Source: Lentzea flava (GTDB taxonomy: Bacteria; Actinomycetota; Actinomycetes; Mycobacteriales; Pseudonocardiaceae). From it: a stretch of DNA of 64,000 nucleotides. The notes beneath the pieces are model-generated. The model ran no database searches. It was not told the origin of the DNA and saw only the letters and a list, made by a program, of their open reading frames with translations. Both the position numbers and the translations under genes were made by a program. The stretch spans positions 558,001-622,000 of the forward strand of contig NZ_BMRE01000001.1 in NCBI RefSeq assembly GCF_014648475.1, read 5' to 3'. Below, piece by piece: positions 1 through 8,262 of the stretch (its first letter is position 1; each line of letters begins with the position of its first letter).

Positions 1-1
1 G

Positions 2-154
2 CTCAACCGCGACACGCTGCTCGACGCCATGGCCCACCCGGAGAACCACCCGCAGCTCACCATCCGCGTGTCCGGTTACGCGGTGAACTTCATCCGGCTC
101 ACGCCGGAACAGCAGCGCGACGTCGTCAACCGCACGTTCCACGAGTCGCTGTGA
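2..154 (+). CDS. pflB: Formate C-acetyltransferase (pyruvate formate-lyase), C-terminal fragment
   Basis: Only the last 50 codons are in the window; the gene begins upstream. The fragment carries the glycyl-radical loop RVSGYAVNF, whose glycine (codon at 74-76) is the residue made into a radical by the activase in this family, and ends with the usual pyruvate formate-lyase tail ([13 protein letters not shown]). The enzyme splits pyruvate with CoA into acetyl-CoA and formate without oxygen, and oxygen destroys the radical form. The stop codon overlaps the GTG start of the activase gene (GTGA), so the two are translationally coupled. A glycyl-radical enzyme in an actinomycete points to a real oxygen-limited metabolic mode. 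Identity is secure from the loop and neighbour; other glycyl-radical enzymes share the loop, but pyruvate formate-lyase is the best reading. Confidence 0.9.
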   Translation, partial: LNRDTLLDAMAHPENHPQLTIRVSGYAVNFIRLTPEQQRDVVNRTFHESL

Positions 155-882
155 CCGGCACCGGATCAGTCCATTCGTGGGACGTCGCCACCGCGGTCGA
201 CGGGCCGGGCACCCGCTTCGTGCTGTTCCTGGCCGGGTGCCCGCTGCGCTGCCGGTACTGCCACAACCCCGACACGTGGCACGAGCGCGACGGCCGCCGC
301 ACGACGGTCGACGAGGTGGCGGCCGAGATGGCGAAGTACCGCCGGTTCATCGAGGTGGCCGGCGGCGGCGTGACCATCAGCGGCGGGGAACCGTTGCTGC
401 AACCGGACTTCACCGCCGCCGTCCTGCACCGGGCGAAACAGCTCGGCCTGCACACCGCGCTCGACACCTCGGGGTTCCTGGGCGCCCGTGCCACCGACGA
501 GCTGCTCGCCGACACCGACCTCGTCCTGCTCGACATCAAGTCCTGGGACCCGTCGACCTACCGGCACGTCACCGGTGGCGAGGTCGGGCCGACGCTCGAG
601 TTCGCCCGGCGGCTGTCCGCGCTGCGCAAGCCGATGTGGATCAGGTTCGTGCTGGTTCCCGGCGAAACCGACGCGCCGGACAACGTCGACGGCATCGCCT
701 CGTTCGTCAGCACGCTGAACGCCGTGGAACGGGTCGAAGTGGTGCCGTTCCACAAACTCGGCGCGCCCAAGTACGCCGCGCTCGGCATCCCGTTCCCCCT
801 GGCGGACACCCCTGTGCCCGACGCCGCTCTGCTGCGGCGCGTGCGCGGCCAGTTCGTGGACCGCGGAGTGCCGGTCAGCTGA
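151..882 (+). CDS. pflA: Pyruvate formate-lyase activating enzyme (radical SAM)
   Basis: This 243-residue protein is a radical-SAM activase that cleaves S-adenosylmethionine to place the glycyl radical on PflB. The [4Fe-4S] cluster motif CX3CX2C is at Cys30, Cys34 and Cys37 (CPLRCRYC), followed by the GGE motif near residues 78-80 (ISGGEPLLQ) that contacts the SAM amino group. The length matches the short PflA class, which lacks the extra ferredoxin-like insert of other glycyl-radical activases. The GTG start overlaps the pflB stop by four bases, as expected for a pair needed in fixed ratio. Expression under low oxygen is an inference from the enzyme chemistry. Confidence 0.95.
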   Translation: MTGTGSVHSWDVATAVDGPGTRFVLFLAGCPLRCRYCHNPDTWHERDGRRTTVDEVAAEMAKYRRFIEVAGGGVTISGGEPLLQPDFTAAVLHRAKQLGLHTALDTSGFLGARATDELLADTDLVLLDIKSWDPSTYRHVTGGEVGPTLEFARRLSALRKPMWIRFVLVPGETDAPDNVDGIASFVSTLNAVERVEVVPFHKLGAPKYAALGIPFPLADTPVPDAALLRRVRGQFVDRGVPVS

Positions 883-912
883 GGCCGCAGGAGCCTTCCG
901 GTCGTGATCGCC

Positions 913-926
913 GGGACGTTGGTCCT
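913..926. promoter_or_regulatory. Candidate DosR/DevR-like hypoxia box upstream of hmp
   Basis: The sequence GGGACGTTGGTCCT is an inverted repeat, GGGAC-N4-GTCCT, with one mismatch to a perfect GGGAC-N4-GTCCC. That layout matches the known DosR/DevR box of actinobacteria. It lies about 90 bp upstream of the hmp start. A similar site lies upstream of hypF. Binding is inferred only from sequence. Confidence 0.45.
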
Positions 927-1015
927 GTCCCGCGCACGACGTTCCGAACTGCGTCCGGCCACCTCTGGTCGCGCAAGCTCGAAGGCATCCGTTCCCGTTG
1001 GTTGAGGAGAAATCT

Positions 1016-2155
1016 GTGCTGTCCGCTGCTTCAGCTGCCGTGGTGCGCGCGACCCTTCCCGTCGTCCGCGACCACGCCGCCGAGATCACCGCCGAGTTCT
1101 ACCCGTCGATGTTCGCCGCGCACCCCGAGCTGCTGAACCTGTTCAACCAGGGCAACCAGGCCAACGGACGGCAGCGGATCGCGCTGGCCCCCGCGGTGGT
1201 CGCCTTCGCCGAGCACCTGCTCGACGGTGTGCCGTTCGGCCCGATCGCCGACCGCATCGCGCACAAGCACGTCTCGCTCGGCGTCCGTCCCGACCAGTAC
1301 CCGATCGTCGGCAAGCACCTCATCGGCGCCGTGGCCACCGTGCTCGGTGACGCCGTCACACCCGAGGTCGCGGCGGCGTGGGAGGAGGTGTACTGGCTCT
1401 TCGCCGTCCTGCTGGTGGCCGCAGAGGCGCGGCTCTACCAGAACGCCGGGGTCTCCCCCGACACGGTCTGGCGTCCGTGGCGCGTGGCCAAACGCGACGA
1501 GGAGGCCGTCGACACGGTGTCCTTCACCCTGGTGCCCGACGACGGCGGCCCGGTGCCGGCGTTCGAGCCGGGTCAGTACGTGTCCGTCGCCGTCGACCTG
1601 CCGGACGGGCACCGGCAGCCGCGCCAGTACTCGCTGTCGCAGGCTCCCGGCGACGGTGAGCTGCGCATCACCGTGCGGCGCGTCCCGGACGGCGCGGTGT
1701 CGAACTTCCTGCACGACAACGTGCACACCGACGACGTCGTGCTGGTCACCTCGCCCGCGGGCGAGGTGACCCTCGACCACACCGGACGGCCGGTCGTGCT
1801 GATCAGCGCGGGCATCGGCATCACCCCGATGTTGTCGATGCTGCACCACATCGCCGCCACGCAGCCCACGCGCACGGTCGTCGCCGCGCACGCCGAACTC
1901 ACGCCCGAGCGGCACGCACACCGCGCGGAGTACGACCAGCTCGGCGGTTCGCGGCAGCTGACCTGGTACGAGAACGGCGACGGGCGCGTCGACGTGGATG
2001 CGATCCCGCTGCCTCTCGGCGCGATCGCCTACCTGTGCGGTCCTATCGCCTTCATGCGCGACGTCCGGGCCGCCCTGCGCCGTCGTGGCATGTCCGCCGA
2101 CGACATCAGGTACGAGGTGTTCGGTCCCGGCGCACTGGACGACGCTTCTTACTGA
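1016..2155 (+). CDS. hmp: Flavohemoglobin (nitric oxide dioxygenase)
   Basis: The 379-residue product has the full flavohemoglobin layout: an N-terminal globin of about 140 residues, an FAD-binding domain, and a C-terminal NAD(P)H-binding domain. His85 within HKHVSLGV aligns with the proximal haem ligand, RQYSLS near residue 203 is the FAD motif, ISAGIGITP near 263 binds the nicotinamide, and LCGP is near 340. Such enzymes convert NO and O2 to nitrate with NAD(P)H. I chose GTG at 1016 because GAGGAG sits just upstream; a TTG at 998 would add six residues before the Shine-Dalgarno. It follows pflBA and has a DosR-like box upstream, which supports a role during oxygen limitation and nitrosative stress. 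Confidence 0.93.
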   Translation: MLSAASAAVVRATLPVVRDHAAEITAEFYPSMFAAHPELLNLFNQGNQANGRQRIALAPAVVAFAEHLLDGVPFGPIADRIAHKHVSLGVRPDQYPIVGKHLIGAVATVLGDAVTPEVAAAWEEVYWLFAVLLVAAEARLYQNAGVSPDTVWRPWRVAKRDEEAVDTVSFTLVPDDGGPVPAFEPGQYVSVAVDLPDGHRQPRQYSLSQAPGDGELRITVRRVPDGAVSNFLHDNVHTDDVVLVTSPAGEVTLDHTGRPVVLISAGIGITPMLSMLHHIAATQPTRTVVAAHAELTPERHAHRAEYDQLGGSRQLTWYENGDGRVDVDAIPLPLGAIAYLCGPIAFMRDVRAALRRRGMSADDIRYEVFGPGALDDASY

Positions 2156-2171
2156 CTTGTAAGTTAGCTGC

Positions 2172-2609
2172 ATGACGATCCCTGCTGACGTGGCCGCCAC
2201 CGACATCGGCGCGGTCGAGGAGTTCTGCGGCAAGTGGGAGAAGGCCTGGAACGCGCGCGATGCCGACGCGGTGGCCGCACTGTGCGCGGACGACCTCGTC
2301 TACGACGAACCGGCGCTGCGCGGCACCGCGCACGGCCGGGAAGCCATCCGCGCGTTCGTGGCCGAGATGGCGCGCAACTTCCCGGACTTCTCGTTCAAGC
2401 GAATGGGCGTCTACGCCGAGACGACCCGGCGCGCGGTGCTCGTGGCGTGGCAGTTCACCGGCACCGTCGCGGGCACCGACCGGCGCGTCGAGTTCCACGG
2501 CGACGACCGCCTGGAGCTGGGCGAGGACGGCCTCGTCCACGCCTACCGGTGCCTGTACGACAACAAGTTCGTGGAGCGCCAGGTGCGCGGCGGGGCAGCC
2601 GGGCGGTGA
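2172..2609 (+). CDS. NTF2-like / SnoaL-like protein
   Basis: This 145-residue protein has the cone-fold pattern of the NTF2/SnoaL superfamily: an N-terminal helix containing WEKAWNARDADAVAALCADDLVYDEP and alternating strands ending in HAYRCLYDNKFVERQ. Members include polyketide cyclases, ketosteroid isomerases and limonene-epoxide hydrolase-like enzymes, and many have no known substrate. It starts 16 bp after hmp, and its stop overlaps the GTG start of the next gene, a TetR regulator, so it is probably cotranscribed with that regulator. The substrate cannot be read from sequence. Confidence 0.75.
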   Translation: MTIPADVAATDIGAVEEFCGKWEKAWNARDADAVAALCADDLVYDEPALRGTAHGREAIRAFVAEMARNFPDFSFKRMGVYAETTRRAVLVAWQFTGTVAGTDRRVEFHGDDRLELGEDGLVHAYRCLYDNKFVERQVRGGAAGR

Positions 2610-3151
2610 CCGGGCAGGCACCGGTCCGCCTGCCCGCCGCCGCACGCCGGGCGGGGATCCTCGACGCGGCCGAGCTCGAGTTCGCCCGGCACGGTCTGGC
2701 CGGCGGGCGGCTGGACGCCATCGCCGAGCGCGCCGGGATCTCGCACCCGCGCGTGGTCCAGATGTTCGGCTCCAAGAAGAAGTTGTTCCTCGAGGTCGTC
2801 GACATCGCCTACGGCAAGATCGAGACGGCGTTCGAGCGCGCCGAGCCGACGTTGACCGCGCTGGGCGACGCCTACGTGAAGCTGCTGCGCCGCGAGAGCA
2901 CCGTCGGCCTGGTCGTGTTGCAGGGCTATGCGGCCGCTGCCGACGACGACGTCCGGCAGGCGGTGCGGCGACGGCACCTGGACCTGATGAAGTCGATCGC
3001 GCGGTTGACGGGCGCGGACCCGGCGCAGGTCCGCACGTTCTTCGCCACCGGCCTGGTCCAGACCGTCTCCAGCGCTCTCGACCTGCCGGAACGGCGTGCC
3101 GACACGGCGTGGAGCGGGTGGATCCTGCAGCTCGTCGATCCGGCGGGATGA
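2606..3151 (+). CDS. TetR/AcrR family transcriptional regulator
   Basis: The 181-residue product has a TetR N-terminal helix-turn-helix: RRAGILDAAELEFARHG leads into DAIAERAGISHPRVVQMFGSKKKLF, with the recognition helix around residues 35-55. The C-terminal half is a helical ligand-binding domain without a recognisable ligand. The GTG start at 2606 overlaps the stop of the NTF2-like gene, so the pair form an operon and the regulator may respond to that enzyme's substrate. No palindromic operator stands out in the short 2156-2171 gap, so promoter control from further upstream is possible. Confidence 0.85.
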   Translation: MTGQAPVRLPAAARRAGILDAAELEFARHGLAGGRLDAIAERAGISHPRVVQMFGSKKKLFLEVVDIAYGKIETAFERAEPTLTALGDAYVKLLRRESTVGLVVLQGYAAAADDDVRQAVRRRHLDLMKSIARLTGADPAQVRTFFATGLVQTVSSALDLPERRADTAWSGWILQLVDPAG

Positions 3152-3165
3152 ACTACGTTGGCGGC

Positions 3166-3651
3166 ATGGAGATCTACGACATCCCGGTCAACACGCTCGC
3201 GGGCGAACCGGCCGACCTGAGCGCGTTGCGGGGCAAGGTGCTGCTCGTCGTCAACGTCGCGTCGCGCTGCGGCCTCACCCCGCAGTACGCCGGGCTGGAG
3301 CGGCTGCAGGAGAAGTACGGCGAGGACGGCTTCTCGGTGGTCGGCTTCCCGTGCAACCAGTTCGCCGGGCAGGAACCGGGCACGTCCGAGGAGATCGCCA
3401 CGTTCTGCTCGACGACCTACGGGGTGTCGTTCCCCCTGTACGAGAAGCTCGAGGTCAACGGCCCCGGACGGCACGCCGTCTACCAGGAGCTCGTGCAGCA
3501 GCCCGACGCGGACGGCGTCGCCGGTGACGTGCAGTGGAACTTCGAGAAGTTCCTGGTGTCGCGGGACGGGAAGGTGCTGCGGCGGTTCCGTCCGCGCGTC
3601 GAGCCCGAGGACGCGGTGATCACCGACGCGATCGAGGCCGCGCTGCGGTAG
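3166..3651 (+). CDS. Glutathione peroxidase family thiol peroxidase
   Basis: The 161-residue protein is a full-length GPx-family peroxidase. Cys35 in ASRCGLT is the peroxidatic residue in place of selenocysteine; the conserved NQF and downstream Gln lie near residues 64-69, and the WNF motif supplies the tetrad Trp/Asn. Cys81 in TFCSTT occupies the resolving-cysteine position of thioredoxin-dependent members, such as yeast Gpx3. Actinobacteria generally lack glutathione, so thioredoxin or mycoredoxin is the more likely reductant (inference). I start at ATG 3166, where the protein begins MEIYDIP like its relatives; ATG 3148, overlapping the TetR stop, is an alternative that adds six residues. 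It probably detoxifies peroxides. Confidence 0.9.
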   Translation: MEIYDIPVNTLAGEPADLSALRGKVLLVVNVASRCGLTPQYAGLERLQEKYGEDGFSVVGFPCNQFAGQEPGTSEEIATFCSTTYGVSFPLYEKLEVNGPGRHAVYQELVQQPDADGVAGDVQWNFEKFLVSRDGKVLRRFRPRVEPEDAVITDAIEAALR

Positions 3652-3652
3652 T

Positions 3653-4204
3653 TCACCGGTCCGCGCGGCGTTCGCGGAACGCGATCATGTTCATCCGGTT
3701 GCCGCACCGCACGCTGCAGAACCGCTTGAGCCCGTTGCGGGACAGGTCGAGCAGGAGGCCGGCACAGTCGTCGGCCTCGCAGACCCGCAGCCGGTCCATC
3801 TCGTTCATCCTGATCACGTCCATGAGCGCGAGCGCCGCCTCCACCCGCAGCCGTTCGGCGAGCGGGGAGCTGGGCTCGGTGGCGTGCATGTGCCAGTCGA
3901 GCGAGTCGTGCCGCACGAGGTACGGGAGCGCTTTGGCGTCGCGCAGCATCTTGTTGACGGCTTCGGCGGCGTCGTCGCGGTCGAGGGTCCAGACGTGCCG
4001 GAGCAGCGCGCGCGTGCGTTGGACGTCGCGCAGCTCGGCCTCGTCGTGGTCGATGCGCCCGGTGAAGGGGTACCGGTCCAGCAGGGCTTTGAGCTGATCG
4101 ATCGTCGCCAGCTCGTCCGTGCCGCTGCGGGACGCGGACGGATCGGTGTTGCACAGGACCACGACGAAGACGAGCGCCTCCTCCGTGTCAGGGGCAAAAC
4201 GCAA
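3653..4204 (-). CDS. CGNR zinc-finger transcriptional regulator
   Basis: This 183-residue protein belongs to the CGNR zinc-finger (ABATE domain) family. The C-terminal third holds two cysteine pairs, C..DDC and RFCSVRCGNR, that form the zinc knuckle, embedded in the typical LLLDLSRNGLKRFCS stretch. The N-terminal part is the variable helical ABATE-like domain. Family members are treated as DNA-binding regulators in actinobacteria, usually beside transporters. It is divergent from the EamA exporter across an 86-bp gap holding a sigma-70-like promoter and the palindrome TAACC-CA-GGTTA, so it may regulate that exporter. Its stop is two bases from the convergent peroxidase stop. Confidence 0.88.
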   Translation of the reverse strand: MRFAPDTEEALVFVVVLCNTDPSASRSGTDELATIDQLKALLDRYPFTGRIDHDEAELRDVQRTRALLRHVWTLDRDDAAEAVNKMLRDAKALPYLVRHDSLDWHMHATEPSSPLAERLRVEAALALMDVIRMNEMDRLRVCEADDCAGLLLDLSRNGLKRFCSVRCGNRMNMIAFRERRADR

Positions 4205-4205
4205 A

Positions 4206-4234
4206 TTGACTCCTTACCCGCACCGGCCTAGCGT
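4206..4234 (+). promoter_or_regulatory. Sigma-70-like promoter for the EamA exporter
   Basis: TTGACT (4206-4211) and TAGCGT (4229-4234) are separated by exactly 17 bp and face the EamA gene at 4291. The -35 is a 5/6 match; the -10 is weaker. It lies beside a 12-bp palindrome. Confidence 0.5.
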
Positions 4235-4242
4235 CAGGGGTG

Positions 4243-4254
4243 TAACCCAGGTTA
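4243..4254. promoter_or_regulatory. Palindromic operator candidate TAACC-CA-GGTTA
   Basis: A perfect inverted repeat with 5-bp arms and a 2-bp centre sits just downstream of the presumed -10 of the EamA promoter, between it and the divergent CGNR regulator. Position suits repression of the exporter. Its binding protein is not known; the CGNR regulator is the natural suspect. Confidence 0.4.
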
Positions 4255-4290
4255 GGCCATGACATCGGTCCGCAGGGGGAGGCAGCGCGC

Positions 4291-5238
4291 ATGGGGATTC
4301 CGTCGAGATCCACCGGTCTGATCGCGGCAGCGGTCTCGTTCATCTCGTTCGGCACGTCCGGGGCGTTCGTCAAACCGCTCCTGGAGGCGGGCTGGTCGCC
4401 GACCGCCGCCGTCACCGCCCGCGCGTGCACGGCCGGGCTGGTGCTGCTGCCGTTCGTCGTGATGTCCCTGCGCGGCAAGTGGGACCTGCTCCTGCGGGCC
4501 CGGTGGGCCGTGCTCGGCATGGGGCTGGTCGGGGTGGCGATCACCCAGGTCCTCTACTTCGCCGCCATCCAGCGCATCCCGGTCGCGACCGCGCTGCTCA
4601 TCGAGTTCCTCGCGCCGATCATCCTGGTCGTGTTCACCTGGGCGGTCAGCAGGCGCACGCCCGCTCCCGTCGTCCTGCTCGGCTCCGTGCTCGCGGTCGG
4701 CGGTCTCGTGCTCGTGATCGGACCCGGCGCCATCCAGGCGGTGGACCCGATCGGCCTGGCGGCCGCGTTCGGTGCCGCCCTCGGCTGCGCCGGGTACTTC
4801 GTGATCGCGGCGCGTCCCAACGACGGGTTGCCGCCCGTCGCGCTCGCCGGGACGGGACTGCTGCTCGCCGCACCGGTCCTCGCGCTCATCGGTGCGGCCG
4901 GCCTGCTGCCGTTCACCGCGACGTTCGGCGACGTGCCGCTGCTGGGCACCACGACGGCCTGGTGGGTGCCGCTGCTCGTCGTCGCGGTCGTCGGCACGGC
5001 GCTCGCCTACGCGTCCGGCATCACGGCGTCCGGGATCCTCGGGTCGCGGCTCGCGTCGTTCATCGCCCTGCTCGAGGTGGTCTCCGCGTCCCTGTTCGCC
5101 TGGCTGCTGCTGGGCGAGGAGCTCACCGGGCTGCAGCTGCTCGGCGGCCTGCTGATCCTCGGCGGCATCGCCTCGGTCCGCGCCGAGCGGCCGAAGGTGG
5201 AGCAGCCACCGATACCGGGGATCCTGCAGCAGCGCTGA
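4291..5238 (+). CDS. EamA-family drug/metabolite exporter
   Basis: The 315-residue protein has about ten hydrophobic segments arranged as two EamA repeats, the hallmark of the DMT (RhaT/YdcZ-like) superfamily of inner-membrane exporters. The N-terminal repeat begins FISFGTSGAFVKPLLEAG, and the second ends with LLEVVSASLFAWLLLGEELTGLQLLGGLLILGG, the classic end of an EamA domain. Relatives export amino acids, nucleosides or other small metabolites; the cargo here is unknown. It is divergent from the CGNR regulator and has its own promoter-like elements. It meets the response-regulator gene end to end, four bases apart. Confidence 0.9.
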   Translation: MGIPSRSTGLIAAAVSFISFGTSGAFVKPLLEAGWSPTAAVTARACTAGLVLLPFVVMSLRGKWDLLLRARWAVLGMGLVGVAITQVLYFAAIQRIPVATALLIEFLAPIILVVFTWAVSRRTPAPVVLLGSVLAVGGLVLVIGPGAIQAVDPIGLAAAFGAALGCAGYFVIAARPNDGLPPVALAGTGLLLAAPVLALIGAAGLLPFTATFGDVPLLGTTTAWWVPLLVVAVVGTALAYASGITASGILGSRLASFIALLEVVSASLFAWLLLGEELTGLQLLGGLLILGGIASVRAERPKVEQPPIPGILQQR

Positions 5239-5241
5239 CGC

Positions 5242-5892
5242 TCAGGCCACGAGGCCGTGCCGGAACGCGTACACGACGGCCTGCACGCGGTCGCGCAGGC
5301 CGAGCTTGGTGAGGATGCGCGAGACGTAGGTCTTGACGGTCTCGTGGCTGATCACGAGTGCCGCGGCGATCTCACCGTTGGACAGGCCGTCCGCGATGAG
5401 GCGCAGGACCTCGAGTTCCCGCGCTGTCAGGGGAACGTCGTCCGGCGTGCCACCGGCAGGCCTGATCCGCTCGGCGTACCGGCCGACGAGCTGCCTGGTC
5501 ACCTCGGGTGCCAGCAGCGCGGCGCCCGAGGCGACCGTGCGGATCCCGTGCAGCAGCTGGGCGGGCGGGGCGTCCTTGAGCAGGAACCCGCTCGCACCGG
5601 CGCGCAACGCCTCGTACACGTACTCGTCGAGGTTGAACGTCGTCACTACGAGCACCTTGGCGGGATGGGCGACACCGGCTCCCGCGAGCAGGCGGGTCGC
5701 CTCGATGCCGTCGAGCACGGGCATGCGAACGTCCATCACCACCACGTCCGGGCCGAGCTGCCCGGCGAGATCGACCGCGGCCCGCCCGTCCCCGCACTCG
5801 CCGACCACCTCGAGGTCGGGCTGGGCGTCGATGATCGTCGCGAAGCCGGTGCGGATCAGCGCCTGGTCGTCGCAGACCAGCACTCGGATCAT
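5242..5892 (-). CDS. NarL/LuxR-type response regulator
   Basis: The 216-residue protein has a receiver domain with Asp8-Asp9 in the acidic pocket and Asp54 (VVMDVRMP) as the phosphoacceptor, followed by a LuxR-type helix-turn-helix (LTARELEVLRLIADGLSNGEIAA) over about residues 150-210. Its start overlaps the end of the sensor kinase gene by four bases, so it is the cognate output of that kinase. Targets are unknown. Such pairs in actinomycetes often respond to cell-envelope stress, which the upstream CPBP membrane protease gene would fit, but that is inference. Confidence 0.95.
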   Translation of the reverse strand: MIRVLVCDDQALIRTGFATIIDAQPDLEVVGECGDGRAAVDLAGQLGPDVVVMDVRMPVLDGIEATRLLAGAGVAHPAKVLVVTTFNLDEYVYEALRAGASGFLLKDAPPAQLLHGIRTVASGAALLAPEVTRQLVGRYAERIRPAGGTPDDVPLTARELEVLRLIADGLSNGEIAAALVISHETVKTYVSRILTKLGLRDRVQAVVYAFRHGLVA

Positions 5893-7013
5893 GAGCGGGT
5901 CCCCACCGGAATGCGGGCCCGCACGACGAAGCCGTCGCCGAATCTGCGCGCGCTGAACTCGCCGCCGAGCGCCCCGACCCGGTCGCGCAGACCGGCGAGA
6001 CCCCGCCCGCCCCCGGTCGGCGCGGCGGACGATCCGGTGCCGTCGGTTTCGACGTGCACCACGACCTCGCTTTCGCCGTGCCGCACATGAACCTTCGTGC
6101 GGCTGCCGTGCGCGTGTTTGAGGGCGTTCGTCAACGCCTCCTGCACCACCCGGTACGCCACCACCTTCGCACTGCCCACCGCCGGCACGCCCTCCTCGGT
6201 GAACTCGACCGGCTGCCCGGCCCGCCTGGTCTGCTCGACGAGCTCACCGACGGACTCCGTGTGCGGATCGCCGTCGTGGTCCGGGTTGAGCACGTCCAGC
6301 AGGTGCCGCAGGTCCGCGATGGACCTGCGGCCCGTGTCGGTGATCGCGGTCAACGCCTGGTCGAGGCGCTCGGGAGCCGCCGTCAGGTACCGCGCCGCCT
6401 CCGCCTGCACGACCATCGCCGTCACGTGGTGGGTCACCACGTCGTGCAGCTCACGGGCGATGCGCGTGCGTTCCGCCTGACGGGTCGCCTCGGCCACGTG
6501 GCGACGGCGTTCCTCCTCCGCGACCCTGGACACCCGCAGCCACGCCCCGATCGCCCACGCGGCGGCCAGCGCCAGGTAGAACGTCACGAACCCGGCCACG
6601 CCCTCCCCCGAGCCCTCCCGGTCGAGCGCGACGGCCAGCGGCACGTACGCCGCGGAGGCCAGCACGGCGGTGGTGCGCCGGTGGTGATCCAGGTGCAGAC
6701 CCGTGCTCAGCAAGGCGATGGGCAACGCGGTGCCGGCGACCGCGTGGTAGCCGAGGAGCTGGTCGGCGGCGAACCCGGCGGACACCAGTGCGAGGCAGAC
6801 GACCGGCCACCGCCTCCGCACGACCAGCGGCAGGCATTCCAGCGCGATCACGACGGCGGCGAGCGCGTCCAGCGGCCGGCCGGGCAGGTCGCCCAGCTGC
6901 GTTCCCCTGTTGTGCAGCGCGGGCACCAGCGAGGCCAGCGCGAGCGCCACCGCGATCGGAGCGTCCCTGATCGTGACGTCCCAGCGGCTCCACCGCTGCC
7001 GGAGGCTGATCAC
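5889..7013 (-). CDS. Two-component sensor histidine kinase (HisKA_3 type)
   Basis: The 374-residue kinase has four to five N-terminal transmembrane segments with very short loops (intramembrane-sensing style), then the HisKA_3 dimerisation motif RIARELHDVVTHH with phosphorylated His190, and a HATPase_c domain with VVQEALTNALKHA (N box) and GGGRGLAGLRDRV (G box). I start at GTG 7013, which overlaps the stop of the upstream CPBP gene as GTGA; further upstream the frame lies inside that gene. It forms an operon CPBP - kinase - regulator. Confidence 0.93.
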   Translation of the reverse strand: MISLRQRWSRWDVTIRDAPIAVALALASLVPALHNRGTQLGDLPGRPLDALAAVVIALECLPLVVRRRWPVVCLALVSAGFAADQLLGYHAVAGTALPIALLSTGLHLDHHRRTTAVLASAAYVPLAVALDREGSGEGVAGFVTFYLALAAAWAIGAWLRVSRVAEEERRRHVAEATRQAERTRIARELHDVVTHHVTAMVVQAEAARYLTAAPERLDQALTAITDTGRRSIADLRHLLDVLNPDHDGDPHTESVGELVEQTRRAGQPVEFTEEGVPAVGSAKVVAYRVVQEALTNALKHAHGSRTKVHVRHGESEVVVHVETDGTGSSAAPTGGGRGLAGLRDRVGALGGEFSARRFGDGFVVRARIPVGTRS

Positions 7014-7825
7014 CCGGCGAGCGTAGCCGCGGGCACCCGGCGCACGACGGTGCCCCGCCTCCTGGCCAGCCACAGGAACGCGACCGTGACGATGACACCC
7101 GCCAGCACCGAGTAGGCGCTCGCCTCCGGGCCGAACTCCCCGCCGCTGAGCAGCAACGGGCCGGAGGTGACGCCGTCCAGCAGGCCCTGCGGCGCCTCCG
7201 TGCCGGACACGCTCGTGCCGAAGATGCCGCCCTGGGCGAAGTTCCAGCCGAAGTGCACGCCGATCGGCACCCACAGGGTGCGCGTGGCGGCGTACGCGGC
7301 GGCCAGCATGAAGCCGGCCTCGATGGCGATGGCGGTCGCGGTCCACAGCGTGGCGTGCGGGTTGAACAGGTGCGCCGCACCGAACAACACCCCGCTGAGC
7401 GCGAGCGAGATCCACGTTCCGAACCGCTGTTCGACGATGCGGAACAGGATGGCGCGGAAGATCAGCTCCTCCACCACGACGGCCGCGGCGGTGAAGCCGG
7501 CGATCGCGAGCGCACCTGGCACCGACCCCAGGCCACGCACCTCGTAACCGCCCAGCAGAGCGATGTTGAGGATGACCGCGCCGAACATGCCGAGACCGAT
7601 GAGCAGCCCTCGCCCGAACGCGGGGCCCGCTCCCTTGAGCGCGACCTCGTCCGGCGCCCGGCGTTCGGTCCGCCGCACCACCCATGCGTAGACGAACAGC
7701 GAGAGCGCCGCCGTCGCCAGGCCGAACGCCAGGGTGAGGGGCACGTTCCACTGCATCGCGCCGACGAGTGCACTGCCGCCGAACGCGACCAGCCCGACCG
7801 CCACGAGCTGCACCAACAGTCGCAT
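7010..7825 (-). CDS. CPBP-family intramembrane metalloprotease
   Basis: This 271-residue polytopic membrane protein has the three CPBP (Abi) motifs: EExxxR (EELIFRAILFR, glutamates near residues 118-120), FxxxH (LFGAAH) and HxxxN (HFGWN). These residues coordinate the catalytic metal in Rce1-like type II CAAX prenyl proteases. Bacterial relatives process peptides or take part in bacteriocin immunity and signalling. I start at ATG 7825 because GAAGGA precedes it by a good distance; a longer frame to 7909 lacks one. It is the first gene of the kinase/regulator operon, so it may process a signal or be part of sensing. Confidence 0.88.
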   Translation of the reverse strand: MRLLVQLVAVGLVAFGGSALVGAMQWNVPLTLAFGLATAALSLFVYAWVVRRTERRAPDEVALKGAGPAFGRGLLIGLGMFGAVILNIALLGGYEVRGLGSVPGALAIAGFTAAAVVVEELIFRAILFRIVEQRFGTWISLALSGVLFGAAHLFNPHATLWTATAIAIEAGFMLAAAYAATRTLWVPIGVHFGWNFAQGGIFGTSVSGTEAPQGLLDGVTSGPLLLSGGEFGPEASAYSVLAGVIVTVAFLWLARRRGTVVRRVPAATLAG

Positions 7826-7948
7826 GACCGATCCTTCGTGAGATGTCGGCGGCCATCGCGCCGCCCCGTCGGCGGAAACGCTAGGGATTCGGACGCCCGG
7901 AATCGTCACCGCGCGGTGGACATCTCGGTGTAGCTCGCTCGGGGGACA

Positions 7949-8204
7949 TCACCCTTCCGGATACGCGTCGTGCTCCGCGTAGTGGATCACCGCGGCACAC
8001 CGGTGTCCGAGGTCGCCGTCCGCCCCGGCCGCCATGCGTGCCAGACCTCGAGCACGTCGTGGACCAGGTCGACCTCCAGCAGGTAGGTCATCCCGGCGGC
8101 CGGCGCCGCGTGCATTTCCCGGCTGTCCTCCACGGCGCGGCGTAGATGGTCGAGTCGTCGTCCAGCTCGTCGAGGCGGTCGAGCAGGTCGCGCAGTGTGG
8201 CCAT
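7949..8204 (-). pseudogene. Frameshifted small conserved actinobacterial protein
   Basis: Reading backward from ATG 8204, frame one gives MATLRDLLDRLDELDDDSTIYA then APW before running to a nearby stop. A second frame continues the protein (AAGMTYLLEVDLVHDVLEVW), and a third provides the end (CAAVIHYAEHDAYPEG, stop at 7949). Together these resemble one small acidic protein of about 85 residues; I recall this pattern from uncharacterised actinobacterial families but cannot name it. At least two single-base shifts are needed to join the frames. Either the gene is decaying or the assembly has indels. No other gene fits the 7826-8341 gap. Confidence 0.6.
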
Positions 8205-8262
8205 CGCCCGACGTTACCGGTCCGCCCGCGCGCTCGGCGGGAGCCGTTGGCCCGGCCGTCCC

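Noticed and set aside
953..1000. A possible NsrR-like site before hmp (AAGGCATCC)
   Set aside because: Only a short half-site resembles the NsrR consensus, with no inverted partner.
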